Of a stretch of DNA of 64,000 bases, positions 58,803-64,000 are shown in pieces. This DNA is from Mytilus trossulus. Its lineage: Eukaryota > Mollusca > Bivalvia > Mytilida > Mytilidae. The notes beneath the pieces were generated by a model. That model searched no databases. It was not told the DNA's origin and saw only the letters and a list, made by a program, of their open reading frames with translations. A program made the translations under genes and the position numbers. The stretch covers positions 65,952,929 through 66,016,928 of the forward strand of contig NC_086382.1 of the NCBI RefSeq assembly GCF_036588685.1. Direction: 5' to 3'. Position 1 is the stretch's first letter. Each line of letters starts with the position of its first letter.

Positions 58803-61699
58803 GTATTTATAACCATTATATAATACATTGTACCAGCGGGTGGAAATTAATTTTGCCCCCATCCCCTTTTAAAAAGAGAAGAAAGAACAAGTTGGCCATC
58901 GATAGTTAATCCCATTCATCAAAGTAACTCCATTCTATCTAGACGTTTTCATTGGGGTTCTTTGTTTTGTTTTACCAGCATTTGATATACGGACCAATCA
59001 AAATATGTGCATTAGACGTAACAGAGCAAGAAATTATACTTTAAGTTAATTTATAATTGATCAACATACAGAAATGTTTCTATCTGTTGTAGAAATATCT
59101 CCTAGAATTGTGTTTATTTAAACGTGTTTATAAATAATTAGTCCTTTTCGACCCGTTTTGGAGTTGGAACAGGGTTGTTGTTGGGTTGCTTTGCACATTT
59201 AGCGTGACACGATCGATTATTCAAATGCTTACTAGATTAAAAAAAGAAAAGCTTATTTTATTGTGAAAAAGTTATATAGCGTATATCGGTATGTTCGCGC
59301 GTTTTCAGTTATTGCCGCTTTTGAACACGGTTGCTGCATATTTATAGAAATTCGAAAATTTAACCCCACGAACATTGTTCTGCATGCTCGAATATTTATT
59401 GGTATTTGGTTGTTTCGTACATGATACAGATTCTTGTGTTTTTTCGACAGATCACACACAAGGGATAAAATCAATGAAAATCTTTTTTTTCAATAATTGA
59501 TTTGAATTGTCCAATCTTAAGTTAACATGTCACGCCTTTTAACAAATTGAACAAAGCAATTAGTGACAGTCATGTTAAAACATGTTAATTAGCTAGCGGC
59601 GATCTACTGATTGGTGTCGTGACCCGAACATTGTGTATTAAAGATCCAGATTCAATATTTTTATTAAAGTCTCACTACTTGTAATACATTTACAGTATAT
59701 ACATCTAGTATTTACACAATATAAATCAGAAAATACATACACAAATATAAAATACAAGTACCATTCTATAAAGCATAATTATTACGACTGTAAAACAATT
59801 TCTATAAAAAAACTAGTTAAATGTGAGTATTAAAATAATTTCATTTAAGATTTCAAGATTTTATTAAGAATATAAAAAGGTATGTCTTCTACTTAAAATA
59901 TCTAAGCAGGTTTTGGCAACCATATTATTTGTAAAATCTAAAAAAAGAGTGTAATGGTAATGACAAATCTTGGTATCGTCTTAAACAATCTGTAGGATGA
60001 CCAATTATTGATACTCAGAAAAATACAACAGTTTTGTAAGATATTAGCGGTCTTGCTAAATGTAACAAACACGGGTTTTGAAAATGCATTCGTTTTAGAC
60101 GGATGCTTTCTCCTGTGCTTTACATTTAAATCTCTATAGCTCTTTAAACTTTAAAGCAAATCTTTAGATTGCATTTTGATATGCTTGCTTTCTGACAGAA
60201 AAGGAGTAGGGCCAAGAAGGGTCAAAAATGGCCCTGTCTTAGAAATTCACGAAATTAAGGCAGAATGATCCCTTACTAGGGTAGTTTATAAATTGATAAC
60301 CACCAGACTTGTAACTCTGTCTGTATAATTTTCCTGAGCGTCAGAAAAGACCACGGTGAAATCCAATTTTAATAATTTGTGCGTAACGTCAAAATTGTTT
60401 TTCTTGACGTTCTTATACTAATAATCATTTTACCACATGTATTATTTTGCAAAGTATTTCTTGAATCTCATACACATAGTTCGTTCTTTATATATATAAA
60501 CAGAAACTTACTAAAAGCCGGAGATTAAAGTGGCAAACAATGCTCCAGTTACATTAAGTACAATTGCACCGAAAACTCGTTTTCGTCTTTGATATTCACG
60601 AAAAAGAAATTGCAGACTATCAAAATTCTATAGCATAGATTAAATTCAAAGTTATATATAGTTTCCAAACACATTATAGCATATTAGTCTTATATTTGGC
60701 AGAAGGCACATTCATTGAAAACTGTAAACTATCTTGGCGAGTGGAGTACAGCCGATTAAACATCTTTAAAAATGTTTAACGATTGTTGTCTCATTGGAAA
60801 TCATGCCATGTCATCTTTTACATTAATATGAATATAAAACCCGTGATTTCGATGAAACTCAAAACATTTTATTTCCTGGAAAAAAATTAAGAATGAAAAC
60901 AATTCATATAGACAATACATATAATTCCATATGATATAATCATATAGCACATACTATACAAATGTACCACACGTGCACGCATAAGCACCACGCTCGTTCT
61001 GAAGGATTTACATGCCTACTCTCAATTCAGCTTTTAGAATAAAAATACGTATGAACGGCAATTTCATTCAACACTGCTCTGTATACACCAACGGCCACTG
61101 ACACACACAATATTTATAATTTATAGTTTTACTGTCTCTAATTGTACCTTAAGCGCGTGAATATATGTACAATGTACAACTCTAAAATTAATAAGAATAT
61201 ATTTCAATTGTTCAGTGGATACGTTTCATATTTTCCCAAATGTTTTTTTTTTTATCTAGTAAATGTTTTTAAAAAAGGCTATACAAAAAGAATTGACGAA
61301 ATGCTCCATCTTAGTTGTCAAAAGCGGATAAGTTCATTTACGGATATACTTGTTAACTATAGAGTTGAATGAAATGAAATAAATGATATTAAAGTATAAA
61401 TGTAAGCGGTGTCAATTAAAGTTATTTATTATTAAAAACTGTAAATTACTACTATCGGTAGATAAAATCTATTATTGTGTCTATATTTTGTTTTCTTTAA
61501 TGTTGTATGAAATGTCTGATGAATAGGTTATATTCATCAATGAAATACTTCATAACTTTTTTAAAAGTTTGCTTAATTGAAAAAAACAACAACATTACAA
61601 TATATTTAAATAGAGTTCACCATGTTCAAATACATTAGCAAGTGGAATACTAAGATAAAGTCAAGGAGACAGAGACCTAACAAGGATTGATACAGTATT
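58803..61699. other. Possible KY3 intron 1, no exon recognised
   Basis: AT-rich; no KY exon 2 match, no transposase or RT blocks. A few short phrases such as GTTGTCTCATTGGAAATCAT (60785) are pieces of dispersed repeats. Confidence 0.4.
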
Positions 61700-64000
61700 C
61701 TATTCTTCAACGACACTCTCCTCACTATCACTTTCGTCTACAGCTTGTGGAATAGATGCTGCATCTTCTAAATATGCTCCCCAATTCTGGACTCCATAAG
61801 ATATATCCTGATTGTGCCTTGCATAACCAAGATACCAGAGTATTGATGCAATATGCGCACACACTCCCACAACACGTGCTCCTGCTCTGCATTTACAGTA
61901 CCATGCGGTAATTTCAGCAGATGTGTATTCTATCCACAAAATGTAGGTTTTAGAAGAAACATGACGGCTCTGAAGTTTCACACGTATCAAATGTTCATCC
62001 TCTTTATGTATAAGAATTTGACAATTGCCCTCCAAGTGTTCCTGAATGTAGCTAGTGCTAAGTTTTAGTTGATATACACCGCACGTTATGTTTCTCAGAT
62101 CTTCTTCATCAAGAAGTGGAAAATCGTCTAAAGTATGATTATCTGGCTCTTTCCAAATTGTCTTACGTCTCTCCAAATTTTCGTCTTCTACCCTCTGTTT
62201 CAGTATATTTACTCTTTTCGACAGATACAACATTTTTGCAGCCAATGCATCTTCATTGTCACATCCTTTTTAAACAAGAAAATATCAATTACAATACAAG
62301 TTAATAGTTTCACAATTTTTTAATCAAATATAAAAAAAAGTGTGTTGTGATTTCCAATACAACTATTTTTAATTTAACCAAATGACACAAAAATTACCAA
62401 CTCTTAGTCGCAATATGGAGAGTTGTCTCATTGGCACTCATGCCACATCTTCCTATGTCTATATGTAAAAGAACAATAAAAATTGTTGCTTTATACATGC
62501 ATTATCATGTGGTATTATTTATCATTTGTCTTATAAATTTTGTTTAGATTGCTTGTTTGGTTTATTTGCTTTCTAATGAATAGTAAGGGAAGGGTGAATA
62601 ATACTTTTCAGAGAAAGTTTGTTTTCTCCTTACGTTTTCTTACAAATACATTTTTTTAACTGAGTGGAAAATGACAGCTCTCACAGTGCAAATTTCTAGT
62701 GACAAAAATGTGTCTTTAAAATATCACAAATTCGGGTCGATCACTTTTTATGATTTGATGATATACATATACTTATCACAGTTACCAATACGAGCTATCT
62801 TAGTGAGAATGTTTACCTGGAGACAACGGCGGTAAATATTTATTTGATATTCCACATACAATGCAAACATAATCTCCGATATATGGAACTTGTTTATTTG
62901 GTAAAACATGGCTCAGATACTTCCATCTCTTGATTCTTGCATTAGAAGATTCTACTACCCAACGGACCTAAAATGAGATAGTAATTTAGGGCTATTTTCC
63001 TAAAGCATGTAGATCAAAGGTTTGGTTGGCTTGCTTTGTATAACTGTTTGCCCAAACATTGTAATAAAGTTTTACAATTTAATAAATACATAGGTAGGGC
63101 TTTAGTTTATTTATTGTTAATGGTTGCTTGACTAAACATTTATACGATAAAAGCAAGCAATCTAACCAAACCTCTGAACTACACGCATTAGAAAAATAGC
63201 TCTAAACATCAAGTCTGCAATTTATAATTGTTTGCAATTAAAACTATGTTTGTCAATGTCAATTATGTTATATATATTGTCATTTTTGCAAACAGTAACA
63301 GCAATACCGTCACGTATGCAGAATATAAAACGTTTATGGAAGGTGTGCTACCTCAAGTTTTTTCGTTATTGGTTTGTTTAATTGATATTTATGTGCAAAC
63401 AAACTAGTCATAGGGGGGAATTCGCAGTCCTATAATTCATTTTTTTTATTAGTGGCACAATAGTAATAGTCTTAGCAGTAACTATGTGCATATGTGAGTT
63501 GGGTGTGATTGGTTTGAATAAGAGCATTTTCTGTGTAGCGATGAAAATATTTTAACATGATACTATATAAAGTGACACAGTTTCAAAATTTGTTTTGAGA
63601 GTGATAATACAGTATGTTTGCTGTAGGTGTACAAACCTTAGTAACTAATCTGCTTGCATTGGCTTCATCTGTTGTCATCTGTTTTTGGCCTTTCGTTAAA
63701 AAGCTTGGCATCTGTGCCTTTATCCCTAAATCATCAAGCAGCTCCAATGAGTCCCTGAACCCTCTATCAACTACAAATATATAATTTTCTTGTACCCATT
63801 CTTTGATATCTTCTACATTTGTGTTAAACATATGTTTGAGGATTGCCGCATCATTATTTTTGCAGTCGGCCATGTATGGTCCAAGAACAGTCACGAAGTA
63901 TCCTGTAGTAGTAACAACTACCATTGGTTTAACAAGAGGTCGTCCCTTGTGTAAACTATATGACCGTCTTTGAAAATGAAAATTTCCGCTCTTCTGAAAA
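61700..64000 (-). CDS. DDE_Tnp_4-type transposase with C-terminal SWIM-like finger, 5' end off window
   Basis: Three exons on the minus strand: 64000-63637 (open to the window edge), 62967-62817 and 62265-61700; GT-AG introns of 669 and 551 bp with consistent phases. The first visible exon reads [32 protein letters not shown] and [17 protein letters not shown]...LVTK. The second exon continues [15 protein letters not shown] and [13 protein letters not shown], supplying the catalytic Glu in WVVE; Asp of VDRGF is a further catalytic candidate. The third has a SWIM-type zinc-binding motif ([15 protein letters not shown], CxCx9CxH) and an acidic tail. The architecture fits Harbinger-related ISL2EU/IS4EU-like transposases, from memory. 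No lesion is seen in 1081 coding nt, so it may be an active or domesticated gene. Confidence 0.8.
62414..62465 (+). repeat. Short dispersed repeat, second copy
   Basis: TGGAGAGTTGTCTCATTGGC...CCACATCTTCCTATGTCTAT, the same as the insertion at 181-255. Located in the intron between the second and third visible exons of the transposase gene. Confidence 0.6.

Overview
The window looks like nuclear DNA of a bivalve mollusc, most probably a mussel of the genus Mytilus. The DNA is AT-rich, genes are sparse and split by GT-AG introns, and there is an intronless Toll-like receptor. Several dispersed repeats resemble ones I recall from Mytilus DNA; this is recognition from memory and no search was run. 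There is no sign of bacterial, organellar or viral genome organisation.

Region by region: 1-2.4 kb is a decayed LINE reverse transcriptase with two insertions, followed by a dispersed repeat. 2.8-6.45 kb holds, on the minus strand, a broken DDE-like transposase and an F-box/LRR gene whose stop lies 3 bp before the transposase ATG. 8.4-9.5 kb has a TPR-type protein. 9.5-23.6 kb is gene-poor and rich in repeats: 5'-truncated retroelement tails, a ~590-bp-armed inverted repeat, small TIR elements and a ~0.87-kb fold-back element made of ACAAAA-type units.

23.6-58.8 kb holds a tandem cluster of three kyphoscoliosis-peptidase-like (KY) genes on the plus strand. I could assemble complete models for KY1 (five exons, 554 aa) and KY2 (four exons, 597 aa); for KY3 only the first coding exon is present. 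All three begin Met-Gly-Cys, an N-myristoylation plus palmitoylation signal. KY1 and KY2 carry a transglutaminase-like core with Cys and His, but Glu where Asp is usual. Their introns are packed with minisatellite, TIR and fold-back DNA. KY2 also keeps a decayed second copy of its catalytic exon inside an intron.

Between KY2 and KY3 lie two pieces of one LINE family in opposite orientation (44.5-47.4 kb), a single-exon Toll-like receptor on the minus strand (47.76-50.31 kb), a nest of MITE-like elements carrying CRE-like TGACGTCA palindromes just upstream of it, ~10-bp-periodic TACG-rich fold-back elements, and a PIF/Harbinger remnant. A 216-bp piece of that remnant was copied 1.7 kb downstream between 90-bp direct repeats. 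From 61.7 kb to the end the minus strand encodes a spliced DDE_Tnp_4-type transposase with a C-terminal SWIM-like zinc finger; its intron phases are intact and it runs off the window.

The host genes appear to serve innate sensing (TLR), a possible ubiquitin-ligase adaptor (F-box), and membrane-tethered KY-like proteins of uncertain catalytic status. The rest is mainly the product of repeated transposition and local duplication.
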